Below, in pieces: positions 6,464-14,385 of a stretch of DNA of 26,376 nt. A model generated the notes under the pieces. It had not been told where the DNA came from. It searched no databases and saw nothing but the letters and a program-made list of their open reading frames with translations. Positions within the stretch are counted from its first letter, which is position 1; the number at the start of each line of letters is the position of its first letter. The stretch comes from CAZSHG01 sp964606695 [NCBI: uncultured bacterium] (GTDB lineage Bacteria > UBP14 > UBA6098): assembly GCA_964606695.1 (NCBI GenBank), contig CAZSHG010000037.1, positions 1-26,376 of the forward strand. Direction: 5' to 3'. The translations under genes and the position numbers were made by a program.

Positions 6464-6904
6464 TCATTCCTCCTCCGGCATTTCCGACCAGTGGCCGTGG
6501 ATAATGCGCCACTGGCTATGGCGTTTGAGAAAAATCAGCGTCATTCGAACATCGGCAGGGCCTTCGTCTTCGCACGATTGTCTGACTATTCCAGTGCAAT
6601 ATATTACAGTGTCGGCGAGTTGGAAAAACTCAAGCCCGTGGAACTCGACGGATAAATATCCCGGGTCGGCGTTTTCGCGAATCCAATCGCCTATCTCGCG
6701 GAAGGTCTCCGCCCCAAAGGGTTTTGCGATGAAATCCTCGATGAGGCGGAATTCGAGCTCGTCCGTCCAGTGAAGGGCTTCGAGGGCAGAGGCGTCGGCG
6801 TTGTCGATGCCCTTTTTGTATGCTTCGAGAAGCCCGCGAATCTCCGCGGATATATTATCGTCAATTATTGTCGATGCCAACTTTTTTACTGCTTCCCGCG
6901 ACAT
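6464..6904 (-). CDS. SnoaL/DUF4440-like (NTF2 fold) small protein
   Basis: The frame opens at 6961 but I prefer the ATG at 6904 (MSREAVKKL, 146 residues) because the earlier part only mirrors the end of the upstream gene; AGAAGG sits directly before it, tighter than usual, and a TTG at 6881 is another option. The pattern EIRGLLEAYKKGIDNADASA, then a middle segment of LSVEFHGLEFFQLADTVIY and a C-terminal MTLIFLKRHSQWRIIHGHWS is typical of the cone-shaped NTF2-like superfamily, where W-RIIHxHWS is the last strand. Members can be enzymes, ligand binders or have no activity; no catalytic residues can be named. It overlaps the end of the large surface protein gene by 44 bases, and ends 55 bases before the lipoprotein gene, so all three may be co-transcribed. 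Confidence 0.72.
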   Translation of the reverse strand: MSREAVKKLASTIIDDNISAEIRGLLEAYKKGIDNADASALEALHWTDELEFRLIEDFIAKPFGAETFREIGDWIRENADPGYLSVEFHGLEFFQLADTVIYCTGIVRQSCEDEGPADVRMTLIFLKRHSQWRIIHGHWSEMPEEE

Positions 6905-9900
6905 CCTTCTGGTCGATGACGATTTCGGATTTGGGTTGCTCGGTCCGCTCCGTCCGCGCAATGCTGACCGGTTCGGCGGGGATTTCTTTTGGCGTTTTAT
7001 CCATGCGGGTTTGAATCACGTTGTATTCGTCGGAATAGCCGTAAGCTTCTGGATTAAGCAGTTTGCCGCGAGGGAATCTGGAGTTTTCGCCCTTTTCTTC
7101 GACAACCGGTCTTGCGAGATGGCGAATCACCGGGTCGTCGCGGTCGGCGAGGACGATGTATGCGATTTCGCGGTTCGGGTCGCCGTAAATCGTGAACTCG
7201 GTGTAGTTTTTGCTCCACTCGTAACCGAACATAAAGGGTTTGCCGATGGGCGTCAGGCTGACCGTCGCCTCGTCCTCTTTTGTGAGGGATGAGAAATAAT
7301 CGGGCATTGTAACGGTGCCCTCCCCTTTTTCATCGAGCTGAATTTTCCCTCGATATATACAGAGATTTTCCGGGGACTCGACGAAATTATGGCGCAGGGT
7401 TTTGTTCAACGGGTCGTCCGGGTGGTCGATGAGGAAGGAGCCTGATGCTTTGCTCAAAACACCAGCGACATGAAGATCGTCTGCGAAGTATCCTGCGTAA
7501 TCGTTTACTGCGTCGTCGCATTCGCCGTAAACGCCTATATCGAGACGGCTTGAAGCCGCGACTGAACCAGAAACTCCCATTCCTGAAAAAGAACCGGTTC
7601 CGTCGAAAGTGCATCTGCCGGAAACACCGCGTCCGCCGTCGTCGGTATTGATTCCGGCAACACCGCTTTGAGTGCCTTCATCTGATTGGCCGTAAACGCC
7701 CGTTGTGCCTACCCCTACGCCGAATACGCCCGCGCCGGAAGTGCTGTCGCTTCTGCCGTAAACACCGCTGTTGCTACGCCCGAGGATTCCGTATCTGTTG
7801 TTGTCCACACCGTTATAATGGGAGCCGATGACGCCGTAGCCGGTGCCGTCGGAAACGGCTACTACTCCGTCTCCATTACCCGAATGCAATCCATCTGAGC
7901 ATGCTCCTCCAAAAGCACCGATGGCGTCGCCTGCAGTATTATCGTTAACCGCTTCGATCGCAGGTAAGCTATCGGAATCTAACTGCGCGAAAAGGTATCC
8001 GTCGAAGTAACCCGCGTAATCTCCATCTCCCATGACGCCGTTTACCGCTATAAAATAGCCGCCGTCATTGGAATATCCGAGCATTCCCGCCATGGGATTG
8101 GTTAAACCGACGACTCCAGCGATACATCCGCTGTAGTTGGAATAATTGCTCTGGTCAGGGAAGGGCGCGTAGATACTGTAACGATAAGCGTCTGTATGTG
8201 CGCTGTAGTCGTATCTCTGTAGAGCGCCATATATGCTGGCCGCGCCGAAGTCGGTAAAGCTGGTTCCGACCATACCCGTGGAATCGACGTCCGCCCAACT
8301 ACAGATGCCGAATTCGTTGCCGTTCGCCGCGATTGCAGAACCGACGGTCATTCTATATAGAGTGCCGACGTTATTCCCCAGAGATTGAATACCGGTTCCG
8401 GAATCCGCGCTGTTAACCGCTATCATGCCGTAGGTTCCAGACGATCCCGTAGCTCCGTAAACTCCATCCGTGCCGGAACCGACACCAATAACACCTGCGC
8501 CCAGAACGAACGAGCTAACTCCTGTAACGCCGGTAGAATTGTCGCCGCCCTCTCCGCGAATTCCGGCAAAAGCACTGTCGGTAGTAATTCCGTAGAAAGC
8601 ATATCCATCGGCGGCGGTTATATAAAGACCGCTGTCTGCACATGTCCAGTTTTCATTACAATGGGTATGGCCATCGACCGAGAAATAACCGGAATCATAG
8701 CCGTCCAGAAGATCGGCATCGAGACCGGATCCGGAACCCTGTGGAGCTACGCTTATCGTAACGCTTCCGGGTCCTTCCGCCACACCGATATTCGTTCCCG
8801 CGTTGACGTCTTCCGGTCTCAGGTATCGCGCATCGGCGTAATCGCGATCCATTGCGTCGTCTCCGGAATTGGGATCGCCCGTAAGACTGATCCTCCCGCT
8901 CACCGAAAGGGCTTCGCCGGGAGAAGAAGTCCCAATTCCGACTTCACCCGTGCCCATTATCGTCAAACGGTCGTTCGATCCGGGAGATGCGCCGAGGAAA
9001 TCGCCGGAAATCTTGAATTTCTGAGCGTCGCTCATGTCAACGCCGGTTGTCCAGACGAATCCGCCGGGGCCTCCGGGGAATCCAATGATATATTGCAAAT
9101 AAGGATCAGAAGCCGGAATCGGCGCGCCGCCCGAACCGTCATCGACCTGAACGGTAAGCACGTTATCGGTATTTATCGTTCTCGAATGGACTTTCGTCGA
9201 TGGCGAACTCGTTCCTATACCAACGTTTCCTGTTGGGCCGGAATACATGTCCGTGCCCGATATTACCCAATCGCCGTCGTCAGAAGTGCCAAAATCAGTC
9301 CAGGAACCGGCATCGTTTTTAAATTGCATCGTGCCGCCGTTGTCGCGGAAACCGTAACCGGAGGAACCGTCTGTGTCGCCCCAGTTAATATAACCTCCGC
9401 CGGTTAATCCAATATTACCTCCAATATCGAGTTTGTGATCCGGTGTGAGGTCGCCTATTCCAACATTTCCGGTCGGCAGAGCATACATATCCACGCCGCT
9501 GATTTGCCAGTCGGTATCTGTGCCTCCGGTGGCGTCTATTGTGATATCGCTTCCCACTTGAGTTAGCGTTATATTCGTTCCCTCGATTAATGAAGCTTCC
9601 GATGTCAGCCAGGGGTCGCTGTTTGCACGAAGGCGAATGAATCCCTCATCATCGACGCCGTCCGCGAAATCCGCAGGCATCCCGCCAATAGAATCCCAAT
9701 GGACATACGCCGCCCAATGCGCTGAATCCGCCCATCCGGTGTGGAAAACGTAACCGATGGAATCGATATAACCTATCGAATCGATGTATCCGATGCTGTC
9801 GACGTAATTTATTGAATCGATAAAACTTACCGAGTCGATGAAAGTAACGTAAGAAACGCCCTCGACGCTATCCGCCCAAATTGCTCGAAAAGCGTAGGGA

Positions 9901-10235
9901 ACGGTATTCAATGGTTGTCGAGGCCCGAGTGTCTCGGTGGCTACCCGAATTTCCATCCAATACTGTTCATCGAAATCGAGGTCGAGTGGCGTCGTTTCCC
10001 CGAGAATAACGTCGAAAAGACCGTGGTCGATACTCACGCCGGAATGCGATTCGTTCCAGAGGAGAGTGCCGCCGGTTAACGCATCGTAAATCCTGAATTC
10101 AAGGTCTCTGGTGCCGTCTATCGCGACTCCGTCGGGATCGGTTAGTTTACCCTGATAATTGATAGTCTGAGGAATCTGTGCCAGGAGAATGGGTATAATA
10201 AGGATAAGAATGAAAAAGTGCTTCACGAATTTCAT
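6861..10235 (-). CDS. Large secreted tail-fibre-like surface protein
   Basis: 1124 residues. Signal peptide at 1-19 (KHFFILILIIPILLA). Residues ~22-115 form a common N-terminal domain (QTINYQGKLTDPDGVAIDG, then LEFRIYD, then VPYAFRA). Residues 130-162 are a hexad array (YIDSIG-type). Motifs GNVGIG or GEVGIG at ~256, ~336 and ~430 match those of phage tail fibres. Residues ~530-930 are glycine-rich imperfect repeats (GVYGxSDSxxGxGVxG), likely a beta-helical shaft. Residues ~933-1050 begin SFLIDHPDDPLNKTLRHNFV, a domain seen at the end of many bacterial surface proteins. No type IX sorting domain is visible. GGAGG lies 7 bases before the ATG, and a promoter is proposed at 10268-10296. Role probably adhesive or structural at the cell surface; the ligand is unknown. 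Confidence 0.85.
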   Translation of the reverse strand: MKFVKHFFILILIIPILLAQIPQTINYQGKLTDPDGVAIDGTRDLEFRIYDALTGGTLLWNESHSGVSIDHGLFDVILGETTPLDLDFDEQYWMEIRVATETLGPRQPLNTVPYAFRAIWADSVEGVSYVTFIDSVSFIDSINYVDSIGYIDSIGYIDSIGYVFHTGWADSAHWAAYVHWDSIGGMPADFADGVDDEGFIRLRANSDPWLTSEASLIEGTNITLTQVGSDITIDATGGTDTDWQISGVDMYALPTGNVGIGDLTPDHKLDIGGNIGLTGGGYINWGDTDGSSGYGFRDNGGTMQFKNDAGSWTDFGTSDDGDWVISGTDMYSGPTGNVGIGTSSPSTKVHSRTINTDNVLTVQVDDGSGGAPIPASDPYLQYIIGFPGGPGGFVWTTGVDMSDAQKFKISGDFLGASPGSNDRLTIMGTGEVGIGTSSPGEALSVSGRISLTGDPNSGDDAMDRDYADARYLRPEDVNAGTNIGVAEGPGSVTISVAPQGSGSGLDADLLDGYDSGYFSVDGHTHCNENWTCADSGLYITAADGYAFYGITTDSAFAGIRGEGGDNSTGVTGVSSFVLGAGVIGVGSGTDGVYGATGSSGTYGMIAVNSADSGTGIQSLGNNVGTLYRMTVGSAIAANGNEFGICSWADVDSTGMVGTSFTDFGAASIYGALQRYDYSAHTDAYRYSIYAPFPDQSNYSNYSGCIAGVVGLTNPMAGMLGYSNDGGYFIAVNGVMGDGDYAGYFDGYLFAQLDSDSLPAIEAVNDNTAGDAIGAFGGACSDGLHSGNGDGVVAVSDGTGYGVIGSHYNGVDNNRYGILGRSNSGVYGRSDSTSGAGVFGVGVGTTGVYGQSDEGTQSGVAGINTDDGGRGVSGRCTFDGTGSFSGMGVSGSVAASSRLDIGVYGECDDAVNDYAGYFADDLHVAGVLSKASGSFLIDHPDDPLNKTLRHNFVESPENLCIYRGKIQLDEKGEGTVTMPDYFSSLTKEDEATVSLTPIGKPFMFGYEWSKNYTEFTIYGDPNREIAYIVLADRDDPVIRHLARPVVEEKGENSRFPRGKLLNPEAYGYSDEYNVIQTRMDKTPKEIPAEPVSIARTERTEQPKSEIVIDQKDVAGSSKKVGIDNN
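9750..9848 (-). repeat. 18-bp (six-residue) repeats within the surface protein gene
   Basis: Five to six hexads TFIDSV, SFIDSI, NYVDSI, GYIDSI, GYIDSI and GYVFHT run without gaps at residues 131-164. At DNA level the plus strand repeats ATCGAT-rich 18-mers. They sit between the N-terminal domain and the first tail-fibre motif, perhaps as a stalk. Confidence 0.75.
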
Positions 10236-10267
10236 ATTAAACCTCCATTTTAAATTTTCAATAATAT

Positions 10268-10296
10268 AATGTATATGAAAAAAACTCTTTCGTCAA
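10268..10296 (-). promoter_or_regulatory. Candidate sigma-70 promoter of the large surface protein gene
   Basis: On the minus strand TTGACG (10296-10291), 17 bases, then TACATT (10273-10268). It lies just past the citF terminator and ~33 bases before the ATG, a sensible place for a separate transcript of the surface-protein gene. Confidence 0.5.
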
Positions 10297-10308
10297 TGTT
10301 AATGAACG

Positions 10309-10342
10309 AAAAAGGGGAAATTATCGTAAAATTACCCCTTTT
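10309..10342 (-). terminator. Terminator after citF
   Basis: Minus-strand stem AAAAGGGGTAATTT paired with AAATTTCCCCTTTTT (imperfect at one position), with the T-run contained in the 3' arm. It lies 16 bases past the citF stop and should end the dnaG-to-citF transcript. Confidence 0.75.
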
Positions 10343-10357
10343 CATGGAAAATACCTT

Positions 10358-11917
10358 CTATTCGAGAACCTGTTTTACGGTATCGATAATCGTGCCGTCG
10401 CGGTATTCTATCAGGGCGATTATACGATCGCCGAGTTTTGGCGGGGCGGGTTGTCCGCCGCAAATTCCATCTACTTCTTTCTTTATATCGTGGATATCGC
10501 GAATCTGTAACGATGAACCTTTGAAATGTTCTACCAGGTCTTTTCTGCGCGGATTTATCGAGATTCCCAATTCCGTTACGATTACGTCGATAGTCTCGCC
10601 CGGCGTTGTTACCGTGGTAACGGCATCGCGGATTATTGGAATTCTTTTGCGATATGAAGGGATCACGATCATACAGAGTTTAGCCCCGGCGGCTACATCC
10701 GTGTGCCCACCTATTCCGTGGAGTAGGAGACCGTCCGAATGAGTGTTCACGTTGACATTGAAATCCACGTCCACTTCAGTAGCTCCCAGAAAACCTATAT
10801 CCTGGCGGTTTACGAGACAACCTTTGCTATGTATATTCGCATACATCGTCATTGGGGTCTCGTGATGCCAGAGGTCGTCTCGGAAACTCTCGATCGAATC
10901 CGTATCGAAAACCTGGCCGTCGAATAGTTTTTCTACGATGCCCTCGTGGAAAAGATCCACAGCGAACTTCGTGATACCGCCGTTGATGAAAGCCGCTTTA
11001 ATTCCGTCCTCTCGCATGTAGTCTCCGAGATGTTTGGTAACCGCGAGACTGATACCTCCCGCACCCGTCTGGAAACCCATACCGTCACGGTAGTAAGGCG
11101 ATTTCTTGATGAATTTCGCGGCGAGGTTAGCGATATAAAGTCTTGCAGGGCTACGGGTAATCTTCGTTGTGCCGCTGACAATCAAATTGGGATCACCAAT
11201 TCTATCGACCTCGACGACATAATCGACGTGCGTGCTCGGTATGCTGATCGGCAGACACGGATAGCGGACGAGGTTATCCGTTACAACGACGACCTTATCA
11301 GCATACTGCGCGTCGATTGCGCCGTAGGCCAGAGGTCCGCAGATGGAAGGCCCGTAAACGCCGTTGGCGTTTCCATAGTCGTCGGCGCAGGGGGCCGCGA
11401 TGAAGGCGACGTCGATGTGCAAATCGCCGTCCTCGATAGCGCGCACGCGACCGCCGTGCGTTCGAAGGATAGCGCAGGTCGGCATATTGCCGTAGCTCAC
11501 AAACCTGCCTACCGGACCGTTCATCGATCCTTGAATATTTCTGATTACTCCGCTTTTAATGTGTTCGATAAGCGGTTCGTGGCAGGGGAAAAGTGCTGTG
11601 GGGGCGAGGGTGATATCTTTAATCCCCATTTCCGCGATGACATCTACGACCATGTTTACGACATAATCGCCGTTTCTCAGATGGTGGTGGAAACCTATAG
11701 TCATGCCTCTTTTAAGGCCGGTTTTGCGAATGGCCTCTTTGAGGTTTTTCAATAATTTACTCTCCCCCCCCTCGTGTGTAGGATGAGATTGGGGGATTGG
11801 CGGTGCCGCCCGACGCCCCTTAGCCAATGGATCGGCGAAAGCGCCCTGGTAAGGAGTGAGTTTACGACCGTCCATTTCGGCGGGCACAGGCCGCCCGAGT
11901 GCGTTTTTAACTTCCAT
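10358..11917 (-). CDS. citF: Citrate lyase alpha subunit (citrate CoA/ACP-transferase)
   Basis: 519 residues, close to the usual ~510. In classical citrate lyase the alpha subunit swaps acetyl for citryl on the carrier (EC 2.8.3.10), and the beta subunit then splits citryl-carrier to oxaloacetate. Matches with known CitF run along the whole chain: the N-terminal NALGRPVPAEMDG, then TIGFHHHLRNGDYVVNMVVD, then SHGG-like THGGRVRAIEDGDLHIDVAF, PCADDYGNANG, FQTGAGGISLAVT, and C-terminal VNVNTHSDGLLLHGIGGHTD. Residues ~34-52 include a Pro/His/Gly-rich linker encoded around a run of eight G. GGAGG lies 5 bases before the ATG. It follows the diguanylate cyclase by 23 bases. No citC, citX or citG homologues, needed to make and load the usual prosthetic group, are in the window. 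Confidence 0.93.
   Translation of the reverse strand: MEVKNALGRPVPAEMDGRKLTPYQGAFADPLAKGRRAAPPIPQSHPTHEGGESKLLKNLKEAIRKTGLKRGMTIGFHHHLRNGDYVVNMVVDVIAEMGIKDITLAPTALFPCHEPLIEHIKSGVIRNIQGSMNGPVGRFVSYGNMPTCAILRTHGGRVRAIEDGDLHIDVAFIAAPCADDYGNANGVYGPSICGPLAYGAIDAQYADKVVVVTDNLVRYPCLPISIPSTHVDYVVEVDRIGDPNLIVSGTTKITRSPARLYIANLAAKFIKKSPYYRDGMGFQTGAGGISLAVTKHLGDYMREDGIKAAFINGGITKFAVDLFHEGIVEKLFDGQVFDTDSIESFRDDLWHHETPMTMYANIHSKGCLVNRQDIGFLGATEVDVDFNVNVNTHSDGLLLHGIGGHTDVAAGAKLCMIVIPSYRKRIPIIRDAVTTVTTPGETIDVIVTELGISINPRRKDLVEHFKGSSLQIRDIHDIKKEVDGICGGQPAPPKLGDRIIALIEYRDGTIIDTVKQVLE
11764..11771. repeat. C8/G8 homopolymer inside citF
   Basis: Eight consecutive C on the plus strand (G8 in the coding sense) fall in the citF codons for HEGGESK near residue 50. 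A loss or gain of one base would shift the frame, so it is a possible slippage site. Confidence 0.7.
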
Positions 11918-11940
11918 TATACCTCCGAATTATTTTCAAT

Positions 11941-14385
11941 TTAAGTTTGTTTCCAGACTCTAACTCTATTTTTCCCGTCGGCTTTCGCGCGATACAAAGC
12001 CCTATCCGCCCGGCGCATAAGGTCGTCGGAATCCTCCACGTCGTCGGTTAGAGCCGCTACGCCGAAACTTGCTGTAACGTTACCTCCCGCGAGGTATTCT
12101 TCATCGCGGAACGGGTAGGCGAGGATGCTCGTTCGTATAAGTTCTGCGCGGTTCTTCGCGATTTCGAGTTCGGTGTTTTTCATTATCATCACGAATTCGT
12201 CGCCGCCATATCTCGCGACGATATCTCCCGGCGATTGATGTTGCGTAAGAATATGCCCAACCACTCGAAGAAGATTATCGCCGTAATGATGGCCGCCGAG
12301 ATCGTTATATGCTTTCAGATTATCGAGGTCCAATACGACCAGGCAAAGGTTCGCTTTAGCTTCCCTCGCCGAAACCATCATTTTGGGCAACGCTTCTGAA
12401 AAATAGCGGTAGTTATATAATTCGGTTAGTCCGTCGGTCGAGGCGAGTTTCTTCAACTCCCGCATTGTGTCTTTTAACTCTTCGGCTAATTCCCTTTGTC
12501 GAGTTATATTCTCGATGATTGTCATCACATTCTCGACGCCTTTGGTGGGGGTTACAATCGGGATAAGACTGGTTCGGACGTAGCGTTTGGTCGTATCTTT
12601 AAGATAGCTTGTTTCCTCCGTGGTGACCGTTCTTTCCGTCCGGAATATTTCGCGGTATGTTTTCTCGTATCCGTGCTTTTTTATATACGGCATTACCTCG
12701 GTAATTCTTCTGCCAACGTCCTCCTCGGATAGATTGAATTCCTGTTTCAAATTCCTGTTGAAATAAATCAGTCTCAGGTTCCTATCTACGACATGTATCC
12801 CGGAATACAGGCTTCTCAGGATATCGGCATAGAGGAAATTTTGATGCTGTAATTCGCCGATATCATTGGATAACTGAATCATCTGGATGGTTAAACTTAT
12901 ATAATCCTCGATCTTTTGCCTTAGCCCCGCTTCCGGTTTACGATCAACAATCAGTAATAAACCTTGCATTCTTTCATCGGCAATTAGAGGAATAACGAGC
13001 AAATCCGGGACGTCCATTATTTCCAGTAGTTTACCGAAGGTGTCCTGCTCGTTTTCATGCAGAGAAAATATTTGATTAAGGGAAGTAATCCTTACCGAAT
13101 GGCCCAGAATAAGCGACCGGTATTCTTCCCTGTCGGTATCCATATCGGGTTTAAGTTTCTGTGGAATCGTATCGGCAATCTCAAAGAAGCTTTTACGGTC
13201 TTTTTGCTTCTTATAAGAAACTCCCGGAATACTCAAGGAATTGTCGTCTTTATTGAATTTACATATTGCCGCGAATCTCAGATCGGCTACATCCCGAAGG
13301 GAATCGCAGATTATCTGGAAAGCCCTGTTTTCGTTACCGTATTCGATGAGCATCTGGAAGCTATCGAAAGTCAGGTGCAGGAGTTCGCTTTTATGAGTAA
13401 TTAATTCTTTGCTTGAAATCACCTCGGCTTGCCTGTCCTTGAGAAAGGAAAAATAGATAATCCCTCCAAAAGCCACGGCGATAGTGATACTTAATGCGAT
13501 AAGAGCGAAAAGAAGTTCATTCCGGTAACCTCCCAGTTGTTTATCGATTACTTCGGCATCCGAATACACAACCAGAATCCATATATTCGATCCTATATAA
13601 ATGGGCGAAAAAGCCGCCAGATAAGTATCATTTGAATCCGAAACAAAAATGCCATTACCGCGTGTGCTTCTACCGGGGTTCTCGAATAATTGTGTTAATG
13701 CTTCCGAGGACCGGGTGTCATAAATTCTCCGAATTAATTGTCCCGGTTCGTATTCGGGGTGATAAATGACCTGACCGATGGAGTCGATAATAAAGGCGTT
13801 AACACCGGTTTCCGTGAGATTTTCCTCGATGAAATTCAGGGAGATAAGAGCGCATATATTGCCAAACCATAAGGAATCGTGTAAGAAACAAGGCTCGTGA
13901 ATGGCTATAGCTTCGAATCCCTGGACGGTATTTATCGGACAGCTTATTACAGATTTATGCGACGCAATGGTCTGAATAACGTGGGTCTGATTACTTATGT
14001 TCTGTCCGATGACGTTTGTATCCGGCCAGGTTGCAACGATACATCCGGTTGTGTCCATACGTGTAACGCCGACCACCCGGCCCTCGAAGTGGTCGTAAAG
14101 GGATTTCATCAGGATTAATATCTCGTCTTTCTTGAAATGGCCTATGTTGGCTGTTTCTCCGGCGAGATCGAGATTGTTCCGAATCGCATTAAACGTATCT
14201 TCGATCCTACTGCTGGTTAAATTGGCTATAGATTGGTTGGTATCCAGAGTCATATCGACATATTTATCGTAAACGTTGTGATACAGCCTGGTAGCGAGTA
14301 GTAATAGAAGTGTTATTACGAGGGTGAAAGCGATAATCGCCTCGACATATAGTTTTAGCTTTATTTTACGTTTACGATCCGGCAA
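11941..14385 (-). CDS. Membrane diguanylate cyclase: dCache-GAF-PAS-GGDEF
   Basis: 814 residues. It should condense two GTP into cyclic di-GMP in response to signals. Order: short basic cytoplasmic tail; membrane helix ~13-33; extracytoplasmic double-Cache sensor ~40-280 (MDTTGCIVATWPDTNVIGQN, then FEAIAIHEPCF); membrane helix ~289-313; GAF-like ~335-505; PAS ~512-630 (SGIHVVDRNLRLIYFNRN); GGDEF domain ~645-814 with intact active-site GGDEF at 727-731 and STDGLTELYNYRYF. The inhibitory RxxD site is SPGD here, so product inhibition at that site is probably lost. The start is TTG at 14385, directly after the citDE stop, with GAGG inside the citDE end, so the two are translationally coupled. Lying between citDE and citF, its Cache domain could sense a carboxylate, which is inference. 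Confidence 0.92.
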   Translation of the reverse strand: MPDRKRKIKLKLYVEAIIAFTLVITLLLLLATRLYHNVYDKYVDMTLDTNQSIANLTSSRIEDTFNAIRNNLDLAGETANIGHFKKDEILILMKSLYDHFEGRVVGVTRMDTTGCIVATWPDTNVIGQNISNQTHVIQTIASHKSVISCPINTVQGFEAIAIHEPCFLHDSLWFGNICALISLNFIEENLTETGVNAFIIDSIGQVIYHPEYEPGQLIRRIYDTRSSEALTQLFENPGRSTRGNGIFVSDSNDTYLAAFSPIYIGSNIWILVVYSDAEVIDKQLGGYRNELLFALIALSITIAVAFGGIIYFSFLKDRQAEVISSKELITHKSELLHLTFDSFQMLIEYGNENRAFQIICDSLRDVADLRFAAICKFNKDDNSLSIPGVSYKKQKDRKSFFEIADTIPQKLKPDMDTDREEYRSLILGHSVRITSLNQIFSLHENEQDTFGKLLEIMDVPDLLVIPLIADERMQGLLLIVDRKPEAGLRQKIEDYISLTIQMIQLSNDIGELQHQNFLYADILRSLYSGIHVVDRNLRLIYFNRNLKQEFNLSEEDVGRRITEVMPYIKKHGYEKTYREIFRTERTVTTEETSYLKDTTKRYVRTSLIPIVTPTKGVENVMTIIENITRQRELAEELKDTMRELKKLASTDGLTELYNYRYFSEALPKMMVSAREAKANLCLVVLDLDNLKAYNDLGGHHYGDNLLRVVGHILTQHQSPGDIVARYGGDEFVMIMKNTELEIAKNRAELIRTSILAYPFRDEEYLAGGNVTASFGVAALTDDVEDSDDLMRRADRALYRAKADGKNRVRVWKQT

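Noticed and set aside
8385-9407. A 340-codon plus-strand frame opposite the large surface protein
   Set aside because: It is rich in Arg, Ser and Gly with no family pattern, and mirrors the repetitive glycine-rich coding sequence on the minus strand, which has signal peptide, ribosome site and known domains.
10946-11755. A 269-codon plus-strand frame opposite citF
   Set aside because: citF is a clear full-length family member on the other strand; this frame has no recognisable domain.
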